Shown: piece after piece, positions 1-11,046 of the stretch
How positions within the stretch are numbered: position 1 is the first letter of the stretch
How the letters are laid out: each line of letters starts with the position of its first letter
Assembly (NCBI GenBank): GCA_963580285.1
Contig: OY757010.1
Coordinates: 147,236,675 to 147,300,674 of the forward strand
Direction of reading: 5' to 3'
Origin: Lucinisca nassula
Lineage: Eukaryota > Mollusca > Bivalvia > Lucinida > Lucinidae
Length of the DNA stretch: 64,000 bases
The notes under the pieces: generated by a model
What the model was told of the DNA's origin: nothing
Databases searched by the model: none
The model's input: only the letters and a program-made list of their open reading frames with translations
Program-made: the position numbers and the translations under genes

Positions 1-80
1 ACCCATCAAAGACACCAAAGGGAAAGAAACACAAACATTAAGCGACCAGACCATAATGGAAACCTAAACAAAGGAAGGCC
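1..80 (-). repeat. Repeat A fragment, cut by the window edge and by a MITE
   Basis: The sequence matches the 3' part of dispersed repeat A in reverse orientation (shared motif GACACCAAAGGGAAAG, also near 5403, 9168, 13001 and 48541). It stops where MITE B begins, and the rest of A does not resume after that MITE. No coding potential is credible here; the open frame on this strand is repeat sequence. Confidence 0.75.
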
Positions 81-272
81 CATTACGAAAACACGCCTAT
101 AAAATACATTGTAAACTTTATCGCCGAAAAAAGGAAGTTTTAAGATGAAAAACTGTGATATTTTTCTTATAAGGTATACCTCTGTAAACCCCAGATTTAC
201 TATATAAAAGTGGGATTCACGGGAGGGGGGGGGGGTGGAGTGGGAGATTGATATAGTCATGTTTTCATGATG
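81..272. mobile_element. MITE family B copy, centre deleted
   Basis: Bounded by CATTACGAAAACACGCC on the left and CATGTTTTCATGATG on the right, the terminal inverted repeats seen in many copies in this window. The internal GCCGAAAA and ACCCCAG(A/T)TTTACTATATA blocks are present, but the central palindrome is missing. A poly-G run at 226-235 sits near the right end. Confidence 0.75.
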
Positions 273-642
273 GGGAAGTGACGTCAGGTATAAACAATAG
301 CCGCACTTTTAAAAACTTCTTCGAAATAAAGAGAAAGACCAACGATTAAAAAGGCAATTTATAGAGTATTAGAAGGATTATTAAATATTTCAAGTACGGT
401 GAAGTAGTATTCAGGGATTTTACTGAAAATCTTTTATTCTTCAGAGGGAGAATGCTGAAAAAATAAGGTAACATTTTTGTTTACGCAAGCTTGAGGCTTA
501 AGGATTGAATAAACTGTATCATTTATTTGATAACATCATGTTATTTCCTATAATAAACCAGTTTTGTGGATTTTATTGAAGAACCACTATATGCATATCC
601 ACCATTTATGATATTTAACTGAAATATTTAACTCATTTTATC
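273..642. other. No recognised feature
   Basis: A+T-rich sequence between MITE B and the decayed retroelement. I see no gene, RNA or clear repeat. Confidence 0.5.
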
Positions 643-2853
643 ATGGAAGAGTGTTCTGTCAGCGCAAGAAATGTGGACGTGAAAACGGAGCATGACAACT
701 ATTCCATATATGACGACAATTTTTCAACAGATTCATTCTATACTAACCTATCTAATTCATCATGGAATTCAGAGGTAAACGTTTCCTATGAAGTACAAGG
801 ATTGAGCGATCCTTTTGAGGGTATTCTACATAGAACACATGTTTCGGATCCAAGTTAAGCATTGCATTCATATCAAATCGGTTCTTCGATGTATTTAAAC
901 AAAAGATTCAAGCTGATTATATGAAAAACATTGATATTGACGAAACCAGTTTTGTTTCAAAGGGTACAACGCATGTAAAGGGTCATAATGCGACATCAAT
1001 TTAGATAGCCATTTTAAGACGACGGGACTGACTGGGATTGGCTATAGGTTTTGGAGAGAAGAGCGTTTTCCGAAGATTTCAGAGGCCCTTTTTAAACGCT
1101 TGATGCATGAATTGGATAGCCAAATAGTTGGTTCCAGCCAGCTTGAGGAGCAGACATCGCATGACCCTCCAAAAATGCATTTTCTACAAGATGAACAATC
1201 TTTCGGTTCAATAACAAGTGCAAAAGTTGACGTCAACGCCGCGCAAAACTATAACGTCGATATGCAAGACGCGATTAACTTTGACGTCCGGCGTCGCGCT
1301 AACAAAGTAATCTCACAATAATGACAAGGAGAGTACATGCTTACCGGATCATCCTGTTCAAGCACAAGCAGAACAGATCGCCTACGATGACGCCGCCCCA
1401 TATCCCGACCAGTTACACAGCCGGATGATTTATACATTGCCGAGAACATTTCAAAATCATATGAACATGTAAAGCATACGCCGTCCCTAGATCTCACAAT
1501 GACACATATTCGCGGTAATACAGTGATGCCGGTTCTGACATCCACGTCTATCATGCAGCGACAAGCGGATAACCTTCCAAAAAGTGACGGACAATTTAGC
1601 CAAAGTATATCCATGGTTCTGAACAGAATAATGCAACTTGAGGACGGAATAAAAACAATCAAACGAGACATCCTACATCATATGAAGCCCAAATTAAACG
1701 AGCTGAAGTATTCTGTCGTAAACATGATAGAAATTGCAAACATAAATAAGTCATACTCTGACGCTGTTAAGAATACAAGCTCTGATCTTGTAATGCAGCA
1801 GACCACCGGCGAAAACAGACAGAACGTATCTGCATCTTGTTTTATAGATGAAGGGTATGATGAACAGTCCGGAAATGGGAATTCGAGCGCCGTTCGAGAC
1901 ACACGTAAAGAGGCCTTTTATCCCTGTAACCTCGGAAAATACGCAGCGTTCTAGAGTGACTCATAGACCCATCCCTGTACATTGAAACTGAGCAGCAGGC
2001 GAACACAACAACAAGCAGCCGAACATTTTCGTCAGAGCCAAAGAGAACTCTTATTATCGGCGACTCTATTATCAAGGGTATAAATGCCAGAAGCCTGAGA
2101 AAAGAAGTAAAAATCTGTGCCCGCGGTGGGGCAACCATACACGACATATATGGTGACATTTCTATGTACGATATGAAGTCGTTTGCAAACGTCATAATTA
2201 GTGTAGGCGGAAATGTCTGTTCTAGTAGAATGGACATTGGTGCTTTTGAGGCGAAATACAGCCAACTAATCGACCTTATCAAAAATGCAAACGACAAATG
2301 TGCAGTATAACTCTGCAAAGTAGTTCCGAGAGAAGATGTAGCCGTTTCTGCGTTCAACCGAACCATACCACGCCTTGAGGACCACTGGTCAACATACCAA
2401 GTGTCTTGTATTGGGGACACTTACAACCTATTCTTCGGGCGAAACAAAATACCTACCCGTCGGTATTATGCCAATAACGGAATCCATCTGTCCCATTCAG
2501 GAGTTAAGTGACTTCTCGACGCACTGCACAGGAAAATGGACTAATTTTTAAACTTCGAATTGTGCGCAAAAATGCAAACGACAAATGTGCAGTATAACTC
2601 TGCAAAGTAGTTCCGAGAGGAGATGTAGCCGTTTCTGCGTTCAACCGAACCATACCACGCCTTGAGGACCACTGGTCAACACACCAAGTGTCTTGTATTG
2701 GGGACACTTACAACCTATTCTTCGGGCGAAACAAAATACCTACCCGTCGGTATTATGCCAATGACGGAATCCATCTGTCCCATTCTGGAGTTAAGAGACT
2801 TCTCGACGCACTTCACAGGAAAATGGACTAATTTTTAAACTTCGAACTGTGCG
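643..2853 (+). pseudogene. Decayed retroelement ORF: coiled-coil region plus SGNH-hydrolase-like domain
   Basis: Open segments on the same strand follow one another in different frames (643-858, about 1030-1321, 1499-1954, 1981-2310), so the reading frame is broken by several indels and stops. The second segment carries FWREERFPKISEALFKRL, the third a Lys/Glu/Ile-rich helical stretch (MQLEDGIKTIKRDILHHM) suggesting a coiled coil. The fourth begins an SGNH/GDSL-like fold: GDS block in LIIGDSIIKG, GGN block in IISVGGNVCSS, and a D-x-x-H block in NDGIHLSHSG. Domains of this type occur in ORF1 proteins of some non-LTR retroelements. Because a CCHC knuckle and an RT remnant follow on the same strand, I read this as the first ORF of a dead retroelement and not a host esterase. 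Confidence 0.7.
2281..2853 (+). repeat. 287-bp tandem duplication inside the SGNH-like domain
   Basis: The segment 2281-2566 is repeated almost exactly at 2568-2853 (both start AAAAATGCAAACGACAAATG and end near GTGCG). Each copy encodes the C-terminal part of the SGNH-like domain. Both copies carry the same in-frame TAA in the GCAGTATAACTCTGC context, so that stop predates the duplication. The first copy has an extra TGA in place of the AGA codon near its end. Confidence 0.9.
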
Positions 2854-2975
2854 TTTTCTATTCACAAAGAAACCGTTTTCGAAGAACTGTACAACCTGGG
2901 ACAAGCACACAGCCTGGGATGAGTTCTAATGACGTTTCAGTAGGACGCCTAGATGGCGGTGATGACTATCGGTGA

Positions 2976-3062
2976 ATTAGCGGACGTAGACGAGGTAATA
3001 ATCGCTTCTGTTCTGGGTGTAACATGACAGGCCATAGTGACGCTGAATGCTGGTATTTCTAT
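2976..3062 (+). pseudogene. CCHC zinc-knuckle remnant of the retroelement
   Basis: Translation from 3003 gives CSGCNMTGHSDAEC, a perfect C-x2-C-x4-H-x4-C gag-type zinc knuckle (codons 3009-3050), preceded by a basic GRRRGNNR stretch. A TGA lies in frame just upstream near 2973, and the frame ends soon after. Such knuckles bind nucleic acid in retroelement ORF1/gag proteins. Confidence 0.75.
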
Positions 3063-3121
3063 TGGGAACTTGGCACAATAGCCGACCATGAATGTGATAA
3101 GTTTAATACTTATCAGCATAT

Positions 3122-3656
3122 AAAGGCGATGATTTTGATTTTGATTTTGAGATTGTAAACTTTCCTTTTTTGGATGGTAAAGTTCCACGTGCGTCATCCT
3201 ATGGCTTTTATATTTCACAATTAATTCGACTTGCCAGAGTGTGCAGTCATGTAACTGATTTCAACACTCGTAATTAATTGTTAACGGCTAAATTTCTTAA
3301 TCAGGGTTATCGGTACCATAAACTACGCAAAGCCTTTTCAAAATTTTATAGACGCCATTCTGATTTAATTTCAAAATTCAATACTCGACTTAAATCTCTT
3401 CTCCAACAAGGTCTATCGGAACCCGAATTTTATGGTGACTTAGTATATAAATTTAGAAAAAATTTATAACCGCAATGACTTCATCACCCAATTTCGCGAA
3501 ATCATGCCTCGATGTATAAAGATTGGGTACAACATAAAAGTTATACGACAGACTGCATGCATGGGAGTTAACCTAATCATGGTTGACAACTTTGCTTCCC
3601 TCTTTAATTGCACACCGGTGGGTCAGGCCTCAGATTCTATAACTGGTCCAACGTAA
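3122..3656 (+). pseudogene. C-terminal remnant of a retroelement reverse transcriptase
   Basis: The frame from 3122 reads through FPFLDGKVPRASSYGFYISQ and continues after one TAA (3275-3277) to about 3469, including QGYRYHKLRKAFSKFYRRH and SEPEFYGDLVYKF. A frameshift then moves to another frame that ends in NCTPVGQASDS and a TAA at 3654-3656. I recall this tail from a reverse transcriptase very common in molluscs and other invertebrates; its exact superfamily is uncertain to me. The palm domain is absent, so only the C-terminal end survives and it cannot be active. The 3' flank is repeat A. Confidence 0.7.
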
Positions 3657-4235
3657 AGGCTTATGTTGGTTTATACCTAATGCTCTGTCTCTGGTCGGGC
3701 CCATTGGAGTCTAACTGTTGGTTTTCTTTTGCTCCAGCATTTCTGTTGTTTCTTGCTGTTGAGTCCTTACCGTTGTTTCATCTCTGTGGTTGTTTGATTT
3801 TTGTGTTCACGGAGATATTGCACTGATGAGTTAGGCGGCCTTCATGAGGACTAAACAAGTTATTTGTCTTAATCGCGACGGAGGTAAGGGCGAGGATTGT
3901 GGCCACGTAAAATCGATTTGAGCCCCCCCCCCCCCCCCCCAGTGGAATTCGTTTCCGCTGACCGTTCCAAGGCGATTCTTCTGTCGCGGTTTATTTTTGT
4001 TATAGTTTGTCTTTGGGTGTTTGTGTCGCTTATATTATTTTATTTTGGATAGCCGTTTGGCCATTTTGTTGGTGAATGGCTGTCCTTTTGGCTTTCCGCT
4101 GTTGGTGTTTCCGTTGGGGTCTGTTGCTTCATGTTTTTGTTTATTTCCCTTTGGTGTCTCTGATGGGAGCTGTTGGTTAATTGTATCGATTCCTGATCTA
4201 TTTTGTATAATCACTTCGATGTTTTTCAGCGTATG
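3657..4235 (+). mobile_element. Repeat A, probable 3'-UTR of the retroelement just upstream
   Basis: Begins directly after the RT stop codon and runs through CCTAATGCTCTGTCTCTGG, a C-run (about 3924-3941), CTTCTGTCGCGGTTTATT, and GGCCATTTTGT to the 3' end ATTGTATCGATTCCTGATC. The same sequence recurs at least ten times in the window without RT sequence, often 5'-truncated. This copy is the only one joined to coding sequence, which suggests A is the 3' end of that retroelement. Confidence 0.75.
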
Positions 4236-4530
4236 TGTAGTGACCGCAATGTTTTACAATGTTCTTGCTCCTGTCTTGTTGAACTGTTATTAGAGTGTAA
4301 TTCAACGGATGACCTTGATAATCTTGAAGAAAATCACTGTGAATATGAAAATACTTTGACAAGCACATGTATTAGTGAACACGCTTTATCAAAGACACAC
4401 AGATTAAGTTCTGCGCCGGAGTTGCATTCTGTGTCGGATTCCGATGTTCATTCTATTCATTTATCTTTTGTCCTTAATCATAGGCAAGAACCTCCGCATA
4501 CTTTAAATTTGAATAGTAAGGGTATACATA
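4236..4530 (+). pseudogene. 5' coding fragment of a CR1/jockey-like LINE
   Basis: An open frame from 4203 (continuing to 4631) is rich in Ser, Asp and Glu, and near 4500-4525 reads HTLNLNSKGI, a form that typically precedes an [ILV]CHLN motif at the start of a LINE endonuclease ORF. That expected continuation is not next to it; it appears at about 7800 (IGHLNIQGIC). I infer that one LINE ORF was split. The open frame beyond about 4530 would then be inserted sequence. Confidence 0.5.
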
Positions 4531-4917
4531 CACTACCGCTTGCGATTAACTTTACAGCGCACACGCATTTATTTTGCATGTGTATCGCGCGAGATTCGGA
4601 CTCGCGATTCACGTGTTTCATTCGCGATTGACATTTTAGCCAATCAATTGCTTTTATGAATAACGCGATAATCGCGTTAATCACGCTATTTGGTCAGCCA
4701 ATCAAACCTGAGTGTCGAAAGTGCAGCTAGTGCGCTTTCACAGACTGCTTCGCGTTTCAGAAGCAACCAATCAATACTACGTGACTATTTTGTATTTATC
4801 GTTCCTTTTTTATTTCTTTTTTTTATTATTCAAATTTTCCTTGTTTTAGATTTTTTTTTTCACTTTGAACATAACATATCTTATCGTTTCGAAAAGAAGA
4901 CATGTGAATAATTCATT

Positions 4918-5080
4918 TACATTTGCCTGGGGGTAAAGGGTAAAATATAGGTCATGCATAATGATTGAAGTTGACTGTCAAAATGCAGGGTGTTTATTGA
5001 CCAAAAGTTTTATGACACCCAGGTGCAACTTGGGGCTATAAAATAGCTGTTTAAAACAACACCTCATTATCGTCACTTAT
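4918..5080. other. Spacer between left inverted end and tandem array
   Basis: No gene or clear repeat beyond A+T-rich sequence. Confidence 0.4.
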
Positions 5081-6850
5081 TTTAGATATCCGAAATAATT
5101 CACGTTCTTTCACTTACAGAAGTGGTCCCTTTTTAATTAATTATTTTTGTAATTTTCATTTATATTGTTTAATTAACTCCGAGAATCAGGTTGTGTTTTC
5201 TTGGAAATTTATTTGAAAAATGCCTTCATCCTTTGCATATAATGTAGGCCCTGATCAGATGTCTACTTCAGATGCGTCTGGTCTGGGTTTACACTTTTTT
5301 TGCCATTTGGCGACTAATGGAATCTTCCGGCTTGTTAATAGATCAAAGTAGAAGTAAAACAAAGATCAGGAATTGATACAATTAACTTACTCCATCCATA
5401 AAAGACACCAAAGGGAAAGAAATACAAACATTAAGCGACCAGACCATAATGGAAACCTAAACAAAGGAAGGCCATATGGACAGTTACTTTCCCACAAAAT
5501 GGCCATATGGCCATCCAAAATTAAAAGACACAAGTGATACACACAGTAAGTAACAAACAACAACATAAATAAATCGCCACGGAAGAGTCGCCTTGGAACG
5601 GTCAGTGGAAGATTTCCACTGGGGGGCTTAAATCGATTTTACGTGGGCACAATCCTCGCCCTTACTTCCGTCGCGATTTAGACAAATAATTTGTTCAGTC
5701 CGCATGAAGGCCTCCTAACTCATCAGTGCAACATCTCCGTGAACACAGAAATCAAAGAACCACAGAGGTGAGACAAGTCCATTTCATTTATTTAAGATTA
5801 ATAGATTGTGTTTTCTTTAAAAAGTATATTTTTGCAAACCAAGTAGGTCCTGATCAGACACCTTCTTCTACTAGGTCTGATCTGGATCTGCACTTTTTGC
5901 CATTTGGCGTCAAATGGGATCATCCACCTTGTAAATAACACAACACCATTCCCAAATTTAAGAGTGTGAGGTTGTGTTTCTTCAAAATAATTTTGAAAAT
6001 GTCTGAAGCTTTTGGAAACTATGTAGGCCCCGATCAGGCGCCTATTTCTGTTGCGTATGATCTTGGTATACACATTTTGCTAATTGGCGCCAAATGGTAT
6101 CTTCCACCTTGTAAATAGCACAAGACCATTTCAAAATATAAGAGTTTAAGGTTGTCTTTTCTTCAGAATGTCCAAAATAATTCATGTTCAGTCACTCAAA
6201 GAAGTGGCCCATTTGTTTAATTAATTATTTTTTTAATTTTCGTTTATATTGTTTACTTAACCCATTTTTTTAACAATTGGAATCTTCTACCTTATTTATA
6301 ACATCAGTCCATTTCAAGATGTAGAAGAATCAGGTTGCGTTTTCTTCGAAAATTATTTGGTAAATGACTGAACTTTTTGCATATAATCTAGGCTCTGATC
6401 GAACGCCTACTTCTGCTGCGCTGGATTTGGGTCTTTTTTACCATTTGGCACCAAAAGGAATCGTCCACCTTGTAAACAGAACAAATCCATTTCAAAATTT
6501 AAGCGTGTGAGGTAGTGGAAATTTATAATTTGGAAAAAATGCTTGAACTTTTTGCAAACAGTGTAGATCCTGATCAGACACCTAGTTCTGTTGCGTTTGA
6601 TCTGGTTCTGCACTTTTTGCCATTTGGCGCCAAATGGAATCTTCCACCTTGTAAATAGCACAAGACCATTTCAAAATTTAAGAGTGTGAGGTTTTGTTTC
6701 CTTCAAAACTTATTTTGAAAATGTCTGCAGCTTTTGACAAACAATGTAGGTCCTAATCAGATGTCTAGTTCTTTTGCGTCTGAACTGGGTCTGCACTGTT
6801 TGCCATTTTGCGCTAAACTTTATGAACTTCAAGCCGTCTACCATATTTTC
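5081..6850 (+). repeat. Tandem array of ~181-bp units
   Basis: Each unit contains GGTCCTGATCAGACACCT-like sequence, then GATCTGG(G/T)TCTGCAC, TTTTGCCATTTGGCG and AATCTTCCACCTTGTAAATA. The CCTGATCAG landmark recurs at about 5251, 5848, 6031, 6394, 6570 and 6751. The spacings of 183, 363 (one decayed unit between), 176 and 181 fit one period; the 597-bp gap at the start holds an A insertion. A solitary unit lies at 13770-13985, so the unit is also dispersed. Confidence 0.85.
5346..5775 (-). mobile_element. Repeat A insertion inside the 181-bp array
   Basis: Reverse-oriented A, from the 3' end AGTAGAAGTAAAACAAAG to CAGAGGTGAGACAA. It interrupts a tandem unit between CTTGTTAATAGATCAA and GTCCATTTCA. 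Compared with the 48485 copy it lacks the last ~100 bp at the 5' end, a 5' truncation as expected from target-primed reverse transcription. Confidence 0.85.
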
Positions 6851-6911
6851 CTTATTTTCATTTATTTATTTATTTATTTTTCTTTCTTCCAAACAGAGAT
6901 TGTTGGTACTT

Positions 6912-7190
6912 CATTACGAAAATACGCCTATACAAATCTATTGAATTATTACCACCAAAACTGAACATTTTCCATTAGAAAATTCTGATGATTTTAATAT
7001 TTTTGCACAAAACATAGGTTGTGGGTACTCGTTAGAATCAACTCGGCCAGGCGGTTCTGACGAGTACCCACAATCTATATTTTGTGCAGAACTAAAAGGA
7101 ATAATATATATGCCCTTACATTCCAATTTTCCTATATAAAAAGTGGGCTTAGCGAGGTCAAATTTGTATAGTTGTTTTTTCGAGATGTGT
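6912..7190. mobile_element. MITE family B copy
   Basis: Left end CATTACGAAAATACGCC. The central palindrome is recognisable around 7018-7078 (TGTGGGTACTCGTTAGAA and TTCTGACGAGTACCCACA), but the loop side is altered. The right end is poorly preserved near AAATTTGTATAG. A further degraded fragment follows at 7190-7240. Confidence 0.7.
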
Positions 7191-7797
7191 TAGAAACACC
7201 ATAAACACCCATGACAAGGTGGTTCTGATGCGCTCCCACAAACAAATAAACAAGTAAATAGACGTGACTTAACACATATCCAGGGTAAATGATTATCCTC
7301 TCTTGGTCCCCTACCTGTTTAACATTCCACAGAATACACCGAGTGTGTATTATCTCCAAACTGCCTGCCATTAGGGTGTTATGCAATCCAAAATATGTCT
7401 TTAAATGTAATTGTAATTGTGTGTGTTTATCCGAAGTAATCACTACTGATTAGAGAGACCAATACCGCCGTTAATGCATGAACGAATTAAAAATTAAAAA
7501 TAAAGAATACGGGTAAAACCTAAAGCTAAGAAAATTTTGATTGGCCCGTGCTCTTTCGCATTCACGCGTTGTATCTTCAGTTACCTGTCTTATTGTTATT
7601 GGTTGGAATTCTCTCGCATAGAAACGCGTAATGAGTTTACCTAACGCGATTTGAATAATCACTTTCATTGGCTGATAATAAACACGTTGCAATCGCGTAT
7701 GAACGCGATGAACCGCGTATTGAAACGCGAAAATTTTATACGCAAGCAATGCGCGTGTGTCACGCGGACAAAACGCGAAAATGGTTAAGTTCTTCTC

Positions 7798-10700
7798 AGG
7801 CGTATCTGTATTGGTCATTTAAATATACAGGGCATATGTGGAGAAAATATGAGCAAATTTTCCGAATTAACGTCACAAGAAAATAGCAATTTATACATTT
7901 TTGGATTAAGTGAGACAAAGTTAAAAGATCATAAGGCTACAAATGTAGTCACAATTGGTGGATTTCAAACTCCTGTTAGAAAGGATAATGACTCCAATGT
8001 CGGCGGATGCATAATTGTCTATGTAAGAAAGGGTTTAAACGCCAAACGCAGAAAAGACTTAGAAACAAATTAATTCCATGGCTAGAAATTACTCCTACCC
8101 ACTGTAAACCAATTTTAGTTGGGGGAATATATATAGGCCCCCCTGACTCAAAAACAGAATTCAGTAATCGATTTGAGGACTTTCTTGATAAGGTGATTAA
8201 TGAAGACATAGAATACGTTTGATGGGAGACTTTAACAAAAAATTATTAAACTTGGATACCGAAATAGAGTGGTGAAATTTTACAATCACTCTTTGTTTGA
8301 CTCAGCTGATATATGCACCTACAAAAGTCACAAATGAATCACAAACCTTAATTGATCACAGTTATACTAATGCTGAGGAAAATATGCAATGTGTAACAGT
8401 AAAGAAATTATGCTTGAGTGATCACTTTGGAATTTTCTGCAATCGAAAATCGCAATCTGTCATAGGTACCAACACACATCAAGTCATAACTTACAAATCA
8501 TTCAAATATTTTGATGAGTTAAATTTTCTTAATGACTTATGACCGTGGGAAACAATTCAAATTTTGACAAAGCCGATGATATTGGATCAGTTTGGAGCAT
8601 TCTGTTTTTGGCAATACTTGATAAACATGTCCCGATTAAAAATCATAGAATAAAAAAGAAATATCAACCTGACTGGCTAACTCCTGATATTTTAGATTAT
8701 GTGAAAGAAAGAAATAAATGCAAATTAAATGGTATTATGGATAAATGTCAGTTTCTACGCATTGAAGTATCACGTTTGATCGAGAAAGCCAAAAAAGAAA
8801 CCTTTCAATCTAATATTGAAGAGGGTATGTCGGACCCTAGGTCAATATGGAAGCTTTTTAAAAAACTCGGGGCTAATGGTAAGGGAAATGACTCTGCAGG
8901 ATATATAGGCATCAAGTTAGGTGAACAATTAGTAACAGAAGAACCTGAATTAATCCAGCATTTCAATTCGTATTTCGTTTCCGTCGCTTCAAATATTAAA
9001 GAGCCGACTATGTCTTCAAATTTTAAAGACTTGCAAAACTATGCTCAGTCTAAAATCCCGGTTAAAACCGAATTCGTTATTCTACTGACAAACGAAACTT
9101 TTATTAAAAATAGAAGTGGAGGAAATGATCAGGAATCGATACAATTAACCCACAGCTCCCATCAGAGACACCAAAGGGAAAGAAACACAAACATGAAACA
9201 ACAGACCCCAATGCAAACATCAACAGCGGAAAGCCAAAAGGACAGTAACTTTCCCACAAAATGGCCAATTGGCTATCCAAAATAAAATAATATAAGCGAC
9301 ACAAACAACCAAAAACAAACCATAACAAAATAAACCGCAACAGAAGAACCGCCTTGGAACGGTCAGCGGAAACGAATTCCACTGGGTCGCTAATACTTTT
9401 TAACCAACTTAAATATAAGTAAATCAACCGGTCTTGATAATATTGGACCGAAAATTCTAAAGATAGCAGCAAATGTTTTAACGCCCAGCCTCACTTTTAT
9501 TGTAAATAAAAGCATACTCTCTTGTGAATTTTCCTCTTCGTGGAAGCAAGCAAAAGTGAAACCCCTTTTTACGTCTGTGGCAAAGGATGATATCAACCAT
9601 TACAGGCCAATATCTTTTCTGCCTACTATTTCAAAATTAATCGAAAAATGGGTTGATAAACAATTCATGAGCTTTCATAACACTTTCAATTTGGTTTTCG
9701 TCCGAAACATTCAACAGAATCTTCATCTAATCTTATGATTGACCCCTGCTTGAAAGCTATCAATGACGGGAAACTTATTGGCTGTGTATTGGTAGATTTC
9801 CGTAAGGCATTTGATCTTGTTGATAATAAAATTCTAATAACAAAATCACAGTCTTACAAATGCAATCATAGTTGTCTTAAATGGTTTATTATTGATCTGC
9901 CACTGGCTTTAAAATCATCAATAAATGTTGACCTTTATGCTGAGGACACTACCATGTATGATTTCCAATATAATATAGACCGACTTGAATCTAATTTACA
10001 TGTTTCGCTAAATGCACTTCGCAAACAGAATGGTATGGTTTTGAATACCGACGAAACAAACGTCATGCTTAATACAAGCAGACAAAAACGAACACATTTA
10101 CAAGACCCTAGTCTTTTACTTAAATACAATGGCATTGACAACAAAATGACAACCAGTAGTAAAATACTTGGCGTACAAGTGCACGAAAATTTGACATGGA
10201 ATAATCACGTGCACAACTGTTCTAAAAAGGAATCGTCTTATTTATGGCTACTAAATACAATACGCCAATATTTGTCAACCGAGCATAGATTGTTATTCTA
10301 TAAAATAGAAATAGAGGCAATGATCTAATAATTATGTATAAAGCCTATATTAAGCCCCATTCGGAATACTGCAGCACGATTTGGTCTATTTCGTCAAATA
10401 CCAACATAAGTAAATTAAAAAGATTACAAAGACGAGCCTGTAAATTAATTCTGTCTCAAAATTACAAAGGTCTTTATGATGCACTTCAAAAGCTAGGTAT
10501 TCTATCATTTGATCAGAGTGTATTTCTCAATAAAGCAAAAATTATGTACAAAATTTTTAACACTGTTGCACCCACTTATTTATGAGTTATTTCATATGCG
10601 CGATGTGAATGAAAATAATACTGCGTCGAATTTACGATTTGTAAGTCATAATAATAATTTATTGCCACTGTCAACGTGCAATTTATTCAAAGGTAGTCTA

Positions 10701-10858
10701 TCGTACTCAGGCGTCGTAGTGTGGAACAGTATTCCCGTGAATATAATCAAAGCGCCAAAAGGCACTGAAATGACAGATTCTGTGAAAAATTCAGATTTAC
10801 TTTCTTTAGTGATAAGGACAAAGGCGCTGGAGTGCTGATTTTTAGTTTGGTTCACAAA
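7798..10858 (+). pseudogene. Decayed CR1/jockey-like LINE ORF2: endonuclease plus reverse transcriptase
   Basis: Apurinic-type endonuclease motifs are present in order: IGHLNIQGIC (about 7810), FGLSETKL with the metal-binding Glu codon at 7912, GDFN (8225-8236) and SDHF (8417-8428). A linker then leads to RT: NISKSTGLDNIGPKIL (about 9410), NHYRPISFLPTISKLIEKW (9595-9651), VLVDFRKAFDLVD (9788-9826), LYAEDTTMY (about 9932), and the C-terminal KRLQRRACKLIL. The ORF is broken by several stops and frameshifts (for example near 8070, 8222, 8540, 9738, 10328) and by a repeat A insertion. The block carrying the usual GVPQGS motif is deleted, and the YADD box reads YAED. The copy is dead. Family placement is from motif style and order. 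Confidence 0.88.
9108..9386 (-). mobile_element. Repeat A insertion in the LINE
   Basis: Reverse-oriented A from AGAAGTGGAGGAAATGATC to GAATTCCACTGGG, lying between LINE coding segments LLTNETF and LNISKSTGLDN. It is 5'-truncated compared with the 48485 copy. Target duplications are not clear. Confidence 0.8.
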
Positions 10859-10937
10859 ACTGAGGTGAGTCGGCTGTTATACACTTTCATCATCATTTTA
10901 CTTGCACATTACAGATAATACTACATGCAAATGACTA

Positions 10938-11046
10938 CCCAGCAGGCACACGTCGCTAGGGCAACGTCGAATCAACGTCGATGTAACGTCATGACGTTGC
11001 ACCGACGTTGATGTGACGTCACAATCACGTCATGTGCCTGATGGGA
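10938..11046. mobile_element. Short MITE with CCAGCAGGCACA ends
   Basis: Terminal inverted repeats CCAGCAGGCACA (10939-10950) and TGTGCCTGATGGG (11033-11045) enclose ~80 bp made almost entirely of variants of ACGTCG/ACGTTG/TGACGTCA. Short elements of this style, with AACGTTG cores, are widespread in animals. A damaged relative is at 58048-58130. Confidence 0.75.

Larger units (their letters stand above)
4531..7797. mobile_element. Composite insertion with CpG-rich inverted ends, splitting the LINE
   Basis: The left flank (about 4540-4900) and the reverse complement of the right flank (about 7480-7797) look alike: both contain repeated ACGCG/CGCGTT/CGCGATT motifs, several CCAAT boxes (CAGCCAAT, AACCAAT, GGCCAATC), and then an A+T-rich stretch. 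The interior holds a ~181-bp tandem array, an A copy and a MITE B copy. No transposase is visible, so the element would be non-autonomous. Exact ends are uncertain; a short GTAT may be duplicated at both junctions. Confidence 0.45.

Noticed and set aside
6..260. Minus-strand ORF over the first 260 bases
   Set aside because: It spans repeat A and MITE B sequence; the same frame recurs at other A copies and carries no recognisable domain.
3608..4293. Membrane-protein-like ORFs with many hydrophobic residues
   Set aside because: These are translations of repeat A, T-rich on this strand; similar frames appear at every A copy.
5081..6850. CRISPR-like or bacterial array
   Set aside because: Units are 181 bp with no short-repeat/spacer structure, and the surroundings are eukaryotic.
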